The notes beneath the pieces were generated by a model. It saw only the letters and a list, made by a program, of their open reading frames with translations. It was not told the origin of the DNA and did no database searches. From Lachnospira sp. (GTDB lineage: Bacteria > Bacillota > Clostridia > Lachnospirales > Lachnospiraceae): 50,182 nt of DNA. Made by a program: the position numbers and the translations under genes. Position 1 is the first letter of the stretch. Every line of letters starts with the position of its first letter. Shown here piece by piece: positions 17,517 to 26,158 of this stretch. The stretch spans positions 1 through 50,182 of the forward strand of contig SVDX01000019.1 of the NCBI GenBank assembly GCA_015057605.1, written 5' to 3'.

Positions 17517-18539
17517 TTATTCTATTAATCTTGGAATAACAATTTTTTTCACTTTGTCGCCTTCTATCCAAAAGCACCCTGTCGTACGTTTTCTATTTAT
17601 TATAGACTCCAACTGTCCTAATTCAATTTCTTTTAAAGTGCACTCATCTTGCTTATCTTTTTCTATCATATATACTTTCAAATCAGACGATAGTAACCAT
17701 TTATGTTTTTCACTCTCTTGAGCCACTAAATTATCATTGAAAGAAGGAATTGTAACGCATATACTTGCGCTTTTTACCAATTCTATACCCTGCATATTAT
17801 CGTATCCATTTAATATAGTCATACATTTATCGCAGGTACAAAAATAGCCTTCGCTAAACCAATCAGCCGGACGATAGAGAGTATTTACAAATGAATATTC
17901 CTTTCCATCAAATTCCAACACCATCTCTTTTTCATCAATCTTTACAATGTTAATCTGTTCTTTTACATCATTATGTTCAACCTCTATGGTTTTACCGTTA
18001 ACTACCTGGTAAAAATATCCGTCATATTCTTCAGCATAACTAGTACTTTTATTTCTATCGAGTCTATAAAATATGTACTCATTAAATTTTAGTTCTATAT
18101 TTCCAGATTTCCAGTGACCATACGCAACTATATCCACTACTTCTCTATCTTCTTTACCATAATCTTTCACATGTGATAAATTAGCAAATTTATACTCTTC
18201 TTTTCCTCCTGAACCAAACATCACAAGTGTAATACTTTCCTCACTAATATCCTTAATTTCCATTACATCAATACCAATACCATATGCAATAACCTTATTA
18301 CCAAGTACAATATAAAATGGACACCTATCCGAGTTTCCAGGTGCATAATTACAGCAACCCTCAGAACAAAGATTTTTACAGCTCCAATAACCATATGGTG
18401 TGAATTTGAGTTTTGAATCATCAACCATAGTCCATATACATCCTTGCATTCTCAGCCTATAATATAGTGTTTCCCCCAGAAACAACAAATAAAATATTAC
18501 CGATATAATTAATACAATTTTATAAATGTTTTTCTTCAT
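17517..18539 (-). CDS. Membrane-anchored protein with duplicated beta-rich module (paralog 2, extended)
   Basis: This 340-aa protein has an N-terminal membrane anchor and two beta-rich modules homologous to paralog 1. Module 1 carries the cysteine cluster CSEGCCNYAPGNSDRCPFY, and module 2 runs from GHWKSGNIELKF to GKEYSFVNTL. An extra C-terminal domain of about 110 aa has a second cysteine pair (FCTCDKCMTIL). The ATG at 18539 is chosen because GAGGAT precedes it by 6 nt; an upstream ATG gives 8 more residues. The start region is identical over 36 bp to that of the next gene, so the two genes arose by duplication. Function is unknown. Confidence 0.75.
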   Translation of the reverse strand: MKKNIYKIVLIISVIFYLLFLGETLYYRLRMQGCIWTMVDDSKLKFTPYGYWSCKNLCSEGCCNYAPGNSDRCPFYIVLGNKVIAYGIGIDVMEIKDISEESITLVMFGSGGKEEYKFANLSHVKDYGKEDREVVDIVAYGHWKSGNIELKFNEYIFYRLDRNKSTSYAEEYDGYFYQVVNGKTIEVEHNDVKEQINIVKIDEKEMVLEFDGKEYSFVNTLYRPADWFSEGYFCTCDKCMTILNGYDNMQGIELVKSASICVTIPSFNDNLVAQESEKHKWLLSSDLKVYMIEKDKQDECTLKEIELGQLESIINRKRTTGCFWIEGDKVKKIVIPRLIE

Positions 18540-18580
18540 TATTTTATCCTCATTTACTTTCACTTTACTCCTATATAGTA

Positions 18581-19327
18581 TTATTCTGTATATTCATTAT
18601 TGTAAAGAATTGTTTTAGCTGGATATGTTCGCTTTTTATCATTCACCTTTAATACAAGTTCATCCTTACTAATATCTTCAATAGTAACATATGTGGTTTT
18701 TCCTTCATATTCAACTGCAATTGTTTTATCTCCTATATATTCATATTTGTATGGTTCATTTAAATTGCCCCAAATCGTATACTCATATATTTTATCTTCG
18801 TCAAAAACAATTAATTGTTCATTGTCAGAATGACCCCAGCCTATACTTCTAAGTAATGCATATGTATCCATATCCTCGCCACTATACTTACCTTCTCCTG
18901 GAGTACATTTTTTATTGATGTATGTGTATTTCTCACCATTAAAATAAAACACAATCTTTTCCTTGCTTAATTCTGTAATATACAAGGGAACTACACCAGT
19001 AATTCCATATGTTACAATAATGTTGCCCATCATAAAATAATATGTTCTCGCATTAGACATACTTGTTGTTTCATAGTCAGCATAAAATTGATAAGGATCC
19101 CAATATTCACCACGCCACGTACCATTATCAAAAAATTCAATTTGTGTGTCATATGTGCGCCAATCTCCTTCCTTTGACTCATACCATTCTCCGTCTATCA
19201 GAATCTGAGATATAGGTTTTGACCTTTCTATAATGTCATAATATTTTATACTACTTACTACAAGTATAGCTATTGTTAGCGTTAGTGCCGTTGCTATTGT
19301 TATAATCATTTTTTTGTTTTTCTTCAT
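18581..19327 (-). CDS. Membrane-anchored protein with duplicated beta-rich module (paralog 3)
   Basis: This 248-aa protein has an N-terminal anchor (about 5-25) and two modules of the same family: GEWYESKEGDWRT to GEKYTYINKKC, and GWGHSDNEQLIVF to NDKKRTYPAK. It lacks the CSEGCC cysteine cluster of the other two. The start at 19327 is preferred on the GAGGAT ribosome binding site. It is the first gene of the leftward envelope array and has its own promoter. Confidence 0.75.
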   Translation of the reverse strand: MKKNKKMIITIATALTLTIAILVVSSIKYYDIIERSKPISQILIDGEWYESKEGDWRTYDTQIEFFDNGTWRGEYWDPYQFYADYETTSMSNARTYYFMMGNIIVTYGITGVVPLYITELSKEKIVFYFNGEKYTYINKKCTPGEGKYSGEDMDTYALLRSIGWGHSDNEQLIVFDEDKIYEYTIWGNLNEPYKYEYIGDKTIAVEYEGKTTYVTIEDISKDELVLKVNDKKRTYPAKTILYNNEYTE

Positions 19328-19405
19328 TATTTTATCCTCATTTACTTTCACTTACAACCTATAAATATATGTATTTTCTTTTCACAATAATTTAACTCAT
19401 TATAA

Positions 19406-19434
19406 ATGATATCACTGTTTATTATTTTTTTCAA
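19406..19434 (-). promoter_or_regulatory. Promoter of the envelope gene array
   Basis: TTGAAA, 17-bp spacer, TATCAT, reading leftward about 80 nt upstream of the third paralog. A nearby TATAAT without a matching -35 is an alternative -10. Confidence 0.55.
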
Positions 19435-19500
19435 GTTTCTCCATATTTCTTTAGAATTTTTACAGTTTTGTTTGGATTGTTGTTTTAGATGGAATAAAGC

Positions 19501-19529
19501 TTGAAAAAGACGCATATATAATTTAAAAT
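19501..19529 (+). promoter_or_regulatory. Promoter of the DUF368 gene
   Basis: TTGAAA, 17-bp spacer, TAAAAT, about 40 nt upstream of the start at 19566. A second -10-like TATAAT lies within the spacer. Confidence 0.55.
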
Positions 19530-19565
19530 ACAAGTTAGAACAATTTTAAGGAAGGGCACAACTAA

Positions 19566-20393
19566 ATGAGTGAGAAAAAATCTAACTTTTTATTAAGAAT
19601 ATTACAAGGAGCCTTAATAGGCCTTGGTGCAGTATTACCTGGTATTTCAGGCGGAGTTCTGTGTGTAGTTTTTGGTATATATAAACCTATAATGGAATTA
19701 TTGGCGGAGCCGTTTAAACGATTTAAAACACATGTTCCAAAACTAATACCAGTCATAATAGGCGGTGTAATTGGTTTTTTAGGAGTTGCAAATCTTCTTT
19801 CATTTTTATTAGAAAAATATCCTGCTCCGTCAGTATGTGTGTTTATAGGTCTTATAGCAGGAATGCTTCCATCATTATTTAGAGAAGCTGGCGAAAAGGG
19901 ACGAAGCAAAAAATCATTTATTGCCATGTTTATTGCAATGGCGCTTATATTTGCATTATTAATTGGTTTACAAGTTTTATCCGTAACTATAGCACCAAAT
20001 TTTATGTGGTATATATTCTGTGGATTTTGTCTTGCTTTAAGCGTTATAGCTCCTGGTATGAGCTTTTCAACGCTTCTTATGCCTTTAGGCTTATATGAAC
20101 CTTTCGTTGATGGTATTGGTCATTTAGATTTTAGTATTCTAATTCCTGCTGGTATTGGTGGCTTAGCAACAGTAATATTATTCTCACGCGCAGTTAATTC
20201 ATTGTTTGAGAAGCATTATTCGGTTGCATTCCATGCAATTGTAGGCGTTGTTATAGCTGCGACAATTATGATTATCCCATTTTCAAGCTTTATTGCATCT
20301 TTAGTAAGCTTCACAGTTAATCTTATTTGCATAGTTTTAGGATCAATCGCAGCATTGCTATTAGATAAATTTAATCAAAGCGTAGTTAAATAA
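19566..20393 (+). CDS. DUF368 family polyprenyl-phosphate transporter (PopT type)
   Basis: This 275-aa polytopic membrane protein has eight or so hydrophobic segments. The family signatures GALIGLGAVLPGISGGVLC near the N terminus and LALSVIAPGMSFSTLLMPLG near residue 160 form the internally repeated PG-x-S-G-type re-entrant motifs. DUF368 proteins (PopT) have been shown to recycle undecaprenyl phosphate across the membrane, which supplies cell-wall synthesis. It is monocistronic, with its own promoter and a strong terminator. Confidence 0.9.
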   Translation: MSEKKSNFLLRILQGALIGLGAVLPGISGGVLCVVFGIYKPIMELLAEPFKRFKTHVPKLIPVIIGGVIGFLGVANLLSFLLEKYPAPSVCVFIGLIAGMLPSLFREAGEKGRSKKSFIAMFIAMALIFALLIGLQVLSVTIAPNFMWYIFCGFCLALSVIAPGMSFSTLLMPLGLYEPFVDGIGHLDFSILIPAGIGGLATVILFSRAVNSLFEKHYSVAFHAIVGVVIAATIMIIPFSSFIASLVSFTVNLICIVLGSIAALLLDKFNQSVVK

Positions 20394-20430
20394 ATAAAAA
20401 GAGTTCATTGTGAACTCTTTTTTATTTACT
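20394..20430. terminator. Bidirectional terminator between DUF368 and DUF2809 genes
   Basis: A 12-bp perfect stem (AAAAAGAGTTCA/TGAACTCTTTTT) has T-runs on both strands. It serves the DUF368 gene on the plus strand and the convergent DUF2809 gene, whose stop codon lies in the T-run. Confidence 0.88.
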
Positions 20431-20802
20431 GTAATATCTATTATATATTTTCTGTCCAATCACAATAAGCATTGTACCTATCGCATAACACACAATATCC
20501 TTTATATCAAATACCGATCCAATCAATACACTAAAGAAACTATTTTCGACAAAGCCCAAAAGCTCCACAATTCTAAAATATTGCGCCACTTCTACAATCA
20601 CTGCAAATGCAAACAATACCCAAGGTAACATCTTAATTTTCTCAGGTACAAAAATTCGCACAAATGTATACATAACCATCATTACCAACACATCTCCCAC
20701 ATATGGGCGAATAAATCGGTCATGAATAAATAAGGCGATAAACACCTCAATTGCCAATAATATAATCGTTATAGCAATATAAATAACGCTTTTTTTATTC
20801 AT
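20422..20802 (-). CDS. DUF2809 family membrane protein
   Basis: This 126-aa protein has four hydrophobic helices and the family stretch FIRPYVGDVLVMMVMYTFVRIF and VIVEVAQYFRIVELLG. Function is unknown; DUF2809 proteins resemble VanZ-type small membrane proteins. It begins right after the AEC transporter stop, and its ribosome binding site (GGGGTGG) lies inside the end of that gene, so the two are one operon. Confidence 0.82.
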   Translation of the reverse strand: MNKKSVIYIAITIILLAIEVFIALFIHDRFIRPYVGDVLVMMVMYTFVRIFVPEKIKMLPWVLFAFAVIVEVAQYFRIVELLGFVENSFFSVLIGSVFDIKDIVCYAIGTMLIVIGQKIYNRYYSK

Positions 20803-20804
20803 AT

Positions 20805-21758
20805 CTATACCACCCCTGACATTAGCAATGCCAATATCGGCAAGGTTAATATACTTAAAAATGTTGTAATTACTACAGCACCTGCTGCCAAATCCTCATC
20901 ATGCCCAAATTGCACTGCAAACACTGATGTCATAGCTGCAGTAGGGCAGGATTCCTGTATTAAAAGCACCTGCATCACCATTGTAGAAAGACCTATCGCT
21001 TCTAATATTCCAAACCTTGAAGTCACATAATAGATAGCAAAGCAAACCACCGGTACAACAAGCATACGCACAGCAATAACAAAGAGTATCTTTTTATTAG
21101 CCAAAAGTCTCTTCATACTGCTTCCTGCAATAATCATTCCCGTAATAACCATTGAAAGTGCCGTATTCATACTTCCCAAAAGATTAATAGGCTGTCTTAA
21201 AAGCTGTGGCACTGGAAGCTGTGTCAAATAAAGCACCAAACCAATCGCCACCGATACTAAAACCGGAGTCGCCAAAACATTTTTAAGAACCGCCTTTAAC
21301 TTAATCTCTCCACTAACTATGGCATATCCTACAGTCCACAAAAGTACATTAAACATAGTCACAAAGGCACTGGCATACAAAAGACCTTCCGCTCCAAAAA
21401 GTGCCCTTATAAGTGGAAATCCCATATAAGCCGCATTTGGAAATATACAGGAAAATCTTAAAATAGCCACATCTTTTCCCTTTTGCTTTGCCGTGAGTAA
21501 AAATGAGATTCCAAGCCCTGACAACAAAAGTATTGCACTAATTAAAAATGCCCACATAAGATTGCCAAACACCTTTGAATCAAACTTAGACATATAAGAA
21601 TCAATAATCATAGCAGGCACTACCAAATATATAAGCAAATCTGAAAATGCTTTCTTACCTTCCTGCTTTATAACACCTGACTTTGCACCCACAAAGCCAG
21701 CACCTATAAGTATAAATAAAACAAATACCTGTCCTGCTGTAATTGTTGCTAATTCCAT
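20805..21758 (-). CDS. AEC family (auxin efflux carrier-like) transporter
   Basis: This 317-aa protein has ten or so membrane helices in two repeats, with the amphipathic crossover region of the AEC family (SCIFPNAAYMGFPLIRALFG, QESCPTAAMTSVFAVQFG). Bacterial members export or import organic acids such as malate, or other metabolites; the substrate cannot be read from sequence. It has a good ribosome binding site (AGGAGGGA) and its own promoter. Confidence 0.9.
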   Translation of the reverse strand: MELATITAGQVFVLFILIGAGFVGAKSGVIKQEGKKAFSDLLIYLVVPAMIIDSYMSKFDSKVFGNLMWAFLISAILLLSGLGISFLLTAKQKGKDVAILRFSCIFPNAAYMGFPLIRALFGAEGLLYASAFVTMFNVLLWTVGYAIVSGEIKLKAVLKNVLATPVLVSVAIGLVLYLTQLPVPQLLRQPINLLGSMNTALSMVITGMIIAGSSMKRLLANKKILFVIAVRMLVVPVVCFAIYYVTSRFGILEAIGLSTMVMQVLLIQESCPTAAMTSVFAVQFGHDEDLAAGAVVITTFLSILTLPILALLMSGVV

Positions 21759-21801
21759 AATTCCCTCCTAAATAAGGCAATAAATACTTCCATTGCTATA
21801 C

Positions 21802-21831
21802 ATTATACCATACTCCCCCCTAACTATTCAA
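21802..21831 (-). promoter_or_regulatory. Promoter of the AEC-DUF2809 operon
   Basis: TTGAAT, 18-bp spacer, TATAAT preceded by TGG (extended -10), about 45 nt upstream of the AEC start. Confidence 0.65.
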
Positions 21832-21890
21832 TTCCCTCGACTCACTCTCATCTTCCAAGAGCCACATATAGCTTTTCATCAGAACTTAAT

Positions 21891-21943
21891 AAAAAAGGAT
21901 ACCCAGAATATATGTTTCATCGTAATATTCTGAGTATCCCTTT
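21891..21943 (-). terminator. Terminator of the purO-purH operon
   Basis: A long stem of about 18-20 paired positions with one or two mismatches (AAAAGGATACCCAGAATAT against ATATTCTGAGTATCCCTTTT) is followed by a T-run on the minus strand, about 40 nt after purH. Confidence 0.85.
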
Positions 21944-21983
21944 TGAATTTATGTACCACTACATTTTTCACTAAGCAAAACGA

Positions 21984-23159
21984 TTAGTGATGGAATAAAC
22001 GAATTCCAGTAAAGCACATAGCCATATTATATTTGTTACATGTATCGATTACATGGTCATCTCTTACAGAGCCACCTGGTTGTGCGATATACTTAACACC
22101 ACTCTTGTATGCCCTTTCAATGTTATCACCAAATGGGAAGAAAGCATCTGAGCCTAAAGCTACATCTGTGTTCTTATCAAGCCAAGCTCTCTTTTCTTCT
22201 CTTGTAAATACTTCAGGTTTAACCTTGAAGATTCTTTCCCATTCGCCATCCGCTAAGACATCCATATAATCCTCACCGATGTAAAGGTCGATTGCATTAT
22301 CTCTGTCAGCTCTCTTGATGCCGTCTACGAACTGAAGGTTCATAACCTGTGGAGCCTGACGTAAGAACCAGTTATCAGCCTTTGAGCCAGCAAGACGTGT
22401 ACAGTGGATTCTTGACTGCTGTCCTGCACCGATACCGATTGCCTGTCCACCCTTTGCGTAGCAAACTGAGTTAGACTGTGTATACTTTAATGTGATTAAA
22501 GCAATGATTAAGTCAATCTTTGCAAGTTCTGGAATCTCCTTGTTGTTTGTTACAAGGTTATTAAGCATATTTTCATCAATAACAAGTTCATTTCTTCCTT
22601 GTTCAAATGTAATGCCATATACTTCCTTATGCTCAATTGGAGCCGGAACATAGCTTGGGTCAATCTTGATAACATTGTAATTACCATTTTTCTTATTCTT
22701 TAAGATTTCTAAAGCTTCTGGCTCGTAATCTGGTGCAATAACACCATCAGAAACTTCTCTTGCAATAATTCTTGCTGTATCAACATCACAAGTATCTGAT
22801 AAAGAAATGAAATCACCAAATGAAGACATTCTATCAGCGCCTCTTGCTCTTGCGTAAGCACTTGCCATTGGTGATAAATCGCCTAAATCATCTACCCAAT
22901 AAATCTTTCTTTCAACTTCATTAAGTGGTAAGCCTACTGCTGCACCTGCTGGTGAAACGTGCTTAAATGATGTAGCTGCTGGTAAATTTGTAGCTGCCTT
23001 TAATTCCTTTACTAACTGCCAACCGTTAAATGCATCAAGGAAATTGATATAACCTGGCTTGCCGTTTAATACTTCAATTGGTAATTCGCCATTCTCAACA
23101 TAAATCTTAGATGGCTTCTGATTAGGATTACATCCATACTTTAATTCTAATTCTTTCAT
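21984..23159 (-). CDS. purH: AICAR transformylase (stand-alone PurH C-terminal domain)
   Basis: This 391-aa enzyme uses 10-formyl-tetrahydrofolate to formylate AICAR to FAICAR, the ninth step of purine synthesis. The catalytic Lys-His is visible in TSFKHVSPAGAAVG and the substrate region in KGGQAIGIGAGQQSRIHCTRLAG. The usual N-terminal IMP cyclohydrolase domain of bifunctional PurH (about 520 aa) is absent; the frame begins near the AICARFT domain. The ATG at 23159 is chosen on AGAGGATATT. The neighbouring upstream gene supplies the missing cyclohydrolase. Confidence 0.93.
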   Translation of the reverse strand: MKELELKYGCNPNQKPSKIYVENGELPIEVLNGKPGYINFLDAFNGWQLVKELKAATNLPAATSFKHVSPAGAAVGLPLNEVERKIYWVDDLGDLSPMASAYARARGADRMSSFGDFISLSDTCDVDTARIIAREVSDGVIAPDYEPEALEILKNKKNGNYNVIKIDPSYVPAPIEHKEVYGITFEQGRNELVIDENMLNNLVTNNKEIPELAKIDLIIALITLKYTQSNSVCYAKGGQAIGIGAGQQSRIHCTRLAGSKADNWFLRQAPQVMNLQFVDGIKRADRDNAIDLYIGEDYMDVLADGEWERIFKVKPEVFTREEKRAWLDKNTDVALGSDAFFPFGDNIERAYKSGVKYIAQPGGSVRDDHVIDTCNKYNMAMCFTGIRLFHH

Positions 23160-23199
23160 AATATCCTCTTTTCTGAACAATTTATTGTGAAGAAACAAT

Positions 23200-23913
23200 T
23201 TATTGGTTTTTATTAACAATTCTTGTTTCGTATTCGCCTGTTTCAATATCAATGTATCTTACAAATAAAGATACCTTATTTTCTTCGTTAAGGCTTGTCC
23301 AAAGCATCTCTGTAAATGCATCAATATCCTTATCAATTGCTACAAGCTTTGGTTCTCCGCTAAAGCTTGGAAGTGGGTTGCCATCACACATATATGTATG
23401 AATAAATCTACCTTCTCCTGCCTTTGCGTTGTCATATGTAAATGTGTATCTGTTGCAGCATGATGGATCACCATTGTTGCTCTTTAAGATTGACATTGAA
23501 TAATCATAGTGTCCCTTTTCGATATGCATCATACCTGAAATTCTTGGTGTGTAGTTAGGACCATCTGGCTCAAATTCTCTTGTCTTTAAAGCCTGTTCAA
23601 ATGTCATTTCCTTGTCCATTAAATCATATATAGTATCTGTCTGGTCACCATTAGTAACGATTGTCTTGTTGCCAAGAACTCTTACAGGTGCATAAATAAT
23701 AAGACTTGGGTCGCTTAATTTTGATGGATCAAATGCCTGTGTTCTGATGCCTTGTCCATCCTCAACAAACACACGATTTCTGCTATTTTCGCTTCTTCCC
23801 ATAATAAAATACGCAGTAACAGCCTTCTTTGCGTCTGCACTTCTTCCAATTACTATACCTCTTCCTGGGTATGAATTGCTCTTTAATTCATTTTCTAATG
23901 ATAACATATTCAT
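23200..23913 (-). CDS. purO: IMP cyclohydrolase, PurO type
   Basis: This 237-aa protein of the IMP_cyclohyd family, first defined in archaea, closes FAICAR to IMP. The N-terminal YPGRGIVIGRS motif and the central GDPSCCNRYTFTYD stretch fit the family. The ATG at 23913 has AAGGAGAA upstream. It is followed after 40 nt by the stand-alone AICAR transformylase, so the two genes replace a fused PurH. The leader is short (about 35 nt), so no purine riboswitch is present. Confidence 0.9.
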   Translation of the reverse strand: MNMLSLENELKSNSYPGRGIVIGRSADAKKAVTAYFIMGRSENSRNRVFVEDGQGIRTQAFDPSKLSDPSLIIYAPVRVLGNKTIVTNGDQTDTIYDLMDKEMTFEQALKTREFEPDGPNYTPRISGMMHIEKGHYDYSMSILKSNNGDPSCCNRYTFTYDNAKAGEGRFIHTYMCDGNPLPSFSGEPKLVAIDKDIDAFTEMLWTSLNEENKVSLFVRYIDIETGEYETRIVNKNQ

Positions 23914-23953
23914 TGTGATTCTCCTTAGATTTGATTTTGTAATACAACAAAAC

Positions 23954-23982
23954 ATTATAGTACATTTTTCGTTAGTTTACAA
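23954..23982 (-). promoter_or_regulatory. Promoter of purO-purH
   Basis: TTGTAA, 17-bp spacer, TATAAT. The spacer end and -10 (AAAATGTACTATAAT) are identical to those of the putative small RNA promoter at 48862. Confidence 0.8.
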
Positions 23983-24002
23983 CGATTTTCTTTATTTTGC
24001 TA

Positions 24003-24031
24003 TTCACTTTTGAAAATCAATGTGCTATCAT
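24003..24031 (+). promoter_or_regulatory. Promoter of the malic enzyme operon
   Basis: TTCACT, 17-bp spacer, TATCAT with TGC directly upstream (extended -10). It is divergent from the purO promoter, with the two -35 boxes about 20 bp apart. Confidence 0.65.
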
Positions 24032-24069
24032 ATCAATGATTACTCGAATTTTGGAGGTTTTTATAAATT

Positions 24070-25218
24070 ATGACAAATGCAGAACAGTCTCTTAAACTCC
24101 ATGAAGAATGGAACGGAAAGTTAGAGACTACATCAAAATGTAAAATTGCAAGCAGAGAAGATTTAGCTTTAGCTTATACACCAGGCGTTGCAGAGCCTTG
24201 TAAGGTTATAGCACTTGATAAGGAAGCTGCTTACACATATACAATCAAAGCGAATACTGTTGCTGTCGTTTCAGATGGCAGTGCCGTACTTGGTCTTGGC
24301 AATATCGGTCCATATGCAGCGATGCCTGTTATGGAAGGAAAAGCTGTTCTTTTCAAAGAATTTGGCAATGTAAATGCGGTACCAATCTGTCTTGACACAC
24401 AAGACACTGAAGAAATCATCAAAACTGTAGTTAATATAGCTCCCGCATTTGGCGGAATCAATCTTGAAGACATTTCAGCTCCAAGATGCTTTGAAATTGA
24501 ATCAAGACTTAAAAAGCTTTTAGATATACCCGTATTTCATGATGACCAACACGGAACAGCAATCGTTGTTTTAGCTGGTGTTATCAATGCCTTAAAGGTC
24601 ACTAATAAAACAAAGGAAAACTGTAAGGTTGTAGTTAATGGCGCAGGTTCCGCTGGCATTGCCATTACTAAGCTCTTACTCGTATACGGCTTTAACAATA
24701 TTACAATGTGTGACAAAGCAGGTATTTTGGCCGCAGATACTGTTGGTCTTAACTGGATGCAGGAAAAGATGGTTAAGGTTACTAACCTTGAAAATATGCA
24801 TGGTAGCTTAGAGGATGCCTTAGTAGGCGCTGACATTTTTGTTGGTGTTTCCGCACCAGGTATCGTAACAGAAAATATGATTTCGCGCATGAACAAGGAC
24901 GCAATTATATTTGCAATGGCAAATCCTGTTCCTGAGATTATGCCTGACCTTGCAAAAGCTGCAGGAGCTAAGGTTGTTGGTACAGGCAGAAGTGATTTCC
25001 CAAATCAGGTTAACAATGTTATTGCCTTCCCTGGCATTTTCAAGGGTGCCCTTGAAGGTCGTGCAACACAAATCACAGAACAGATGAAACTTGCAGCTGC
25101 CCAAGCCATTGCAAACCTTGTATCTGACGAAGAACTTAACGAAAACAATATCCTTCCTCAACCATTCGATCCACGCGTAGTTGAGGCGGTAAGTAAAGCT
25201 GTAAAAGACAATATTTAA
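24070..25218 (+). CDS. NAD(P)-dependent malic enzyme
   Basis: This 382-aa enzyme performs oxidative decarboxylation of malate to pyruvate. It is the short bacterial form, without a phosphotransacetylase-like tail. Visible motifs are LALAYTPGVAEPCK, the catalytic region VNAVPICLDTQD, metal ligands in EDISAPRCFEIE and FHDDQHGTAIV, and the nucleotide loop VVNGAGSAGIA. GGAGG lies 12 nt before the start, which is somewhat far. It is followed closely by the radical SAM gene. Confidence 0.95.
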   Translation: MTNAEQSLKLHEEWNGKLETTSKCKIASREDLALAYTPGVAEPCKVIALDKEAAYTYTIKANTVAVVSDGSAVLGLGNIGPYAAMPVMEGKAVLFKEFGNVNAVPICLDTQDTEEIIKTVVNIAPAFGGINLEDISAPRCFEIESRLKKLLDIPVFHDDQHGTAIVVLAGVINALKVTNKTKENCKVVVNGAGSAGIAITKLLLVYGFNNITMCDKAGILAADTVGLNWMQEKMVKVTNLENMHGSLEDALVGADIFVGVSAPGIVTENMISRMNKDAIIFAMANPVPEIMPDLAKAAGAKVVGTGRSDFPNQVNNVIAFPGIFKGALEGRATQITEQMKLAAAQAIANLVSDEELNENNILPQPFDPRVVEAVSKAVKDNI

Positions 25219-25220
25219 TT

Positions 25221-26153
25221 ATGAAATGGAACGATAAATTTTATCACTCACTTGATTTTTATTTAAAAGAACGCTTTGGAAGAAAGATTTATAAGCTTTC
25301 CTTAAACGGTGGTATGAGTTGCCCTAACAGAGATGGTAAACTTGATACCCGCGGTTGCATTTTTTGCAGTGCAGGTGGTTCAGGCGATTTTGCTACATCT
25401 GCCCGTCTTAGTATTGGTAAACAAATTGAAGCCGCTAAAAGTTTGGTCGCTTCTAAAACTAAGGAAGATGCTTATATTGCCTATTTTCAAGCGTACACCA
25501 ACACATATGCGCCGGTAGAATATTTAGAGAATATATTTATGCAGGCAATTTCTCATAAAGATATTGTTGCTCTATCAATTGCAACAAGGCCTGATTGCCT
25601 TGCAGATGAGGTTATTGAGCTACTTGTAAAGCTTAATAAAATCAAACCTGTTTTTATTGAATTAGGCTTACAGACTATCAATGAAGAATCAGCACGATAT
25701 ATTCGTCGTGGATATTCCCTAAATATCTATGATGATGCTATTAAAAGGCTTAATATGGCTGGAATTGAAGTTATTGTTCATATGATAATTGGGCTTCCTA
25801 ATGAAGATATTAACGATATGCTTGCAACTGCAAAGCACATTGCAAAAAGCAAAGCAAAAGGTATTAAATTACAGTTACTACACATTTTAGAAAATACAGA
25901 TTTAGCAAATGACTATCGAAATAACAAATTTAGTACACTTAGTTTTGAAGAGTACATTGATATAATCATTACCATTTTAGAAATATTACCACCTGATATG
26001 GTGATACACCGTCTTACAGGCGACGGTCCTAAGGACCTTCTTATAGCTCCACTATGGAGTAAAGACAAGAAAAGAGTACTTAACGAAATCAACAAACAGT
26101 TAAAAGCCCGCAATACCTATCAGGGTGCAAAATACCACTTAGAAAGGAACTGA
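25221..26153 (+). CDS. TIGR01212 family radical SAM protein (YtqA-like)
   Basis: This 310-aa protein has the N-terminal cluster-binding motif CPNRDGKLDTRGCIFC (Cys 34, 46 and 49) followed by a radical SAM barrel (IATRPDCL, ELGLQTINEESARYIRRGY, VHMIIGLPNED) of the Elp3-like branch. Family members resemble tRNA-modifying enzymes, but the reaction is not established. It starts 2 nt after the malic enzyme stop without a strong ribosome binding site, suggesting translational coupling. Confidence 0.9.
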   Translation: MKWNDKFYHSLDFYLKERFGRKIYKLSLNGGMSCPNRDGKLDTRGCIFCSAGGSGDFATSARLSIGKQIEAAKSLVASKTKEDAYIAYFQAYTNTYAPVEYLENIFMQAISHKDIVALSIATRPDCLADEVIELLVKLNKIKPVFIELGLQTINEESARYIRRGYSLNIYDDAIKRLNMAGIEVIVHMIIGLPNEDINDMLATAKHIAKSKAKGIKLQLLHILENTDLANDYRNNKFSTLSFEEYIDIIITILEILPPDMVIHRLTGDGPKDLLIAPLWSKDKKRVLNEINKQLKARNTYQGAKYHLERN

Positions 26154-26158
26154 CGATT

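Noticed and set aside
19348-19533. A 61-aa minus-strand ORF in the gap before DUF368
   Set aside because: No ribosome binding site, AT-driven composition, and it overlaps both promoters in the intergenic region.
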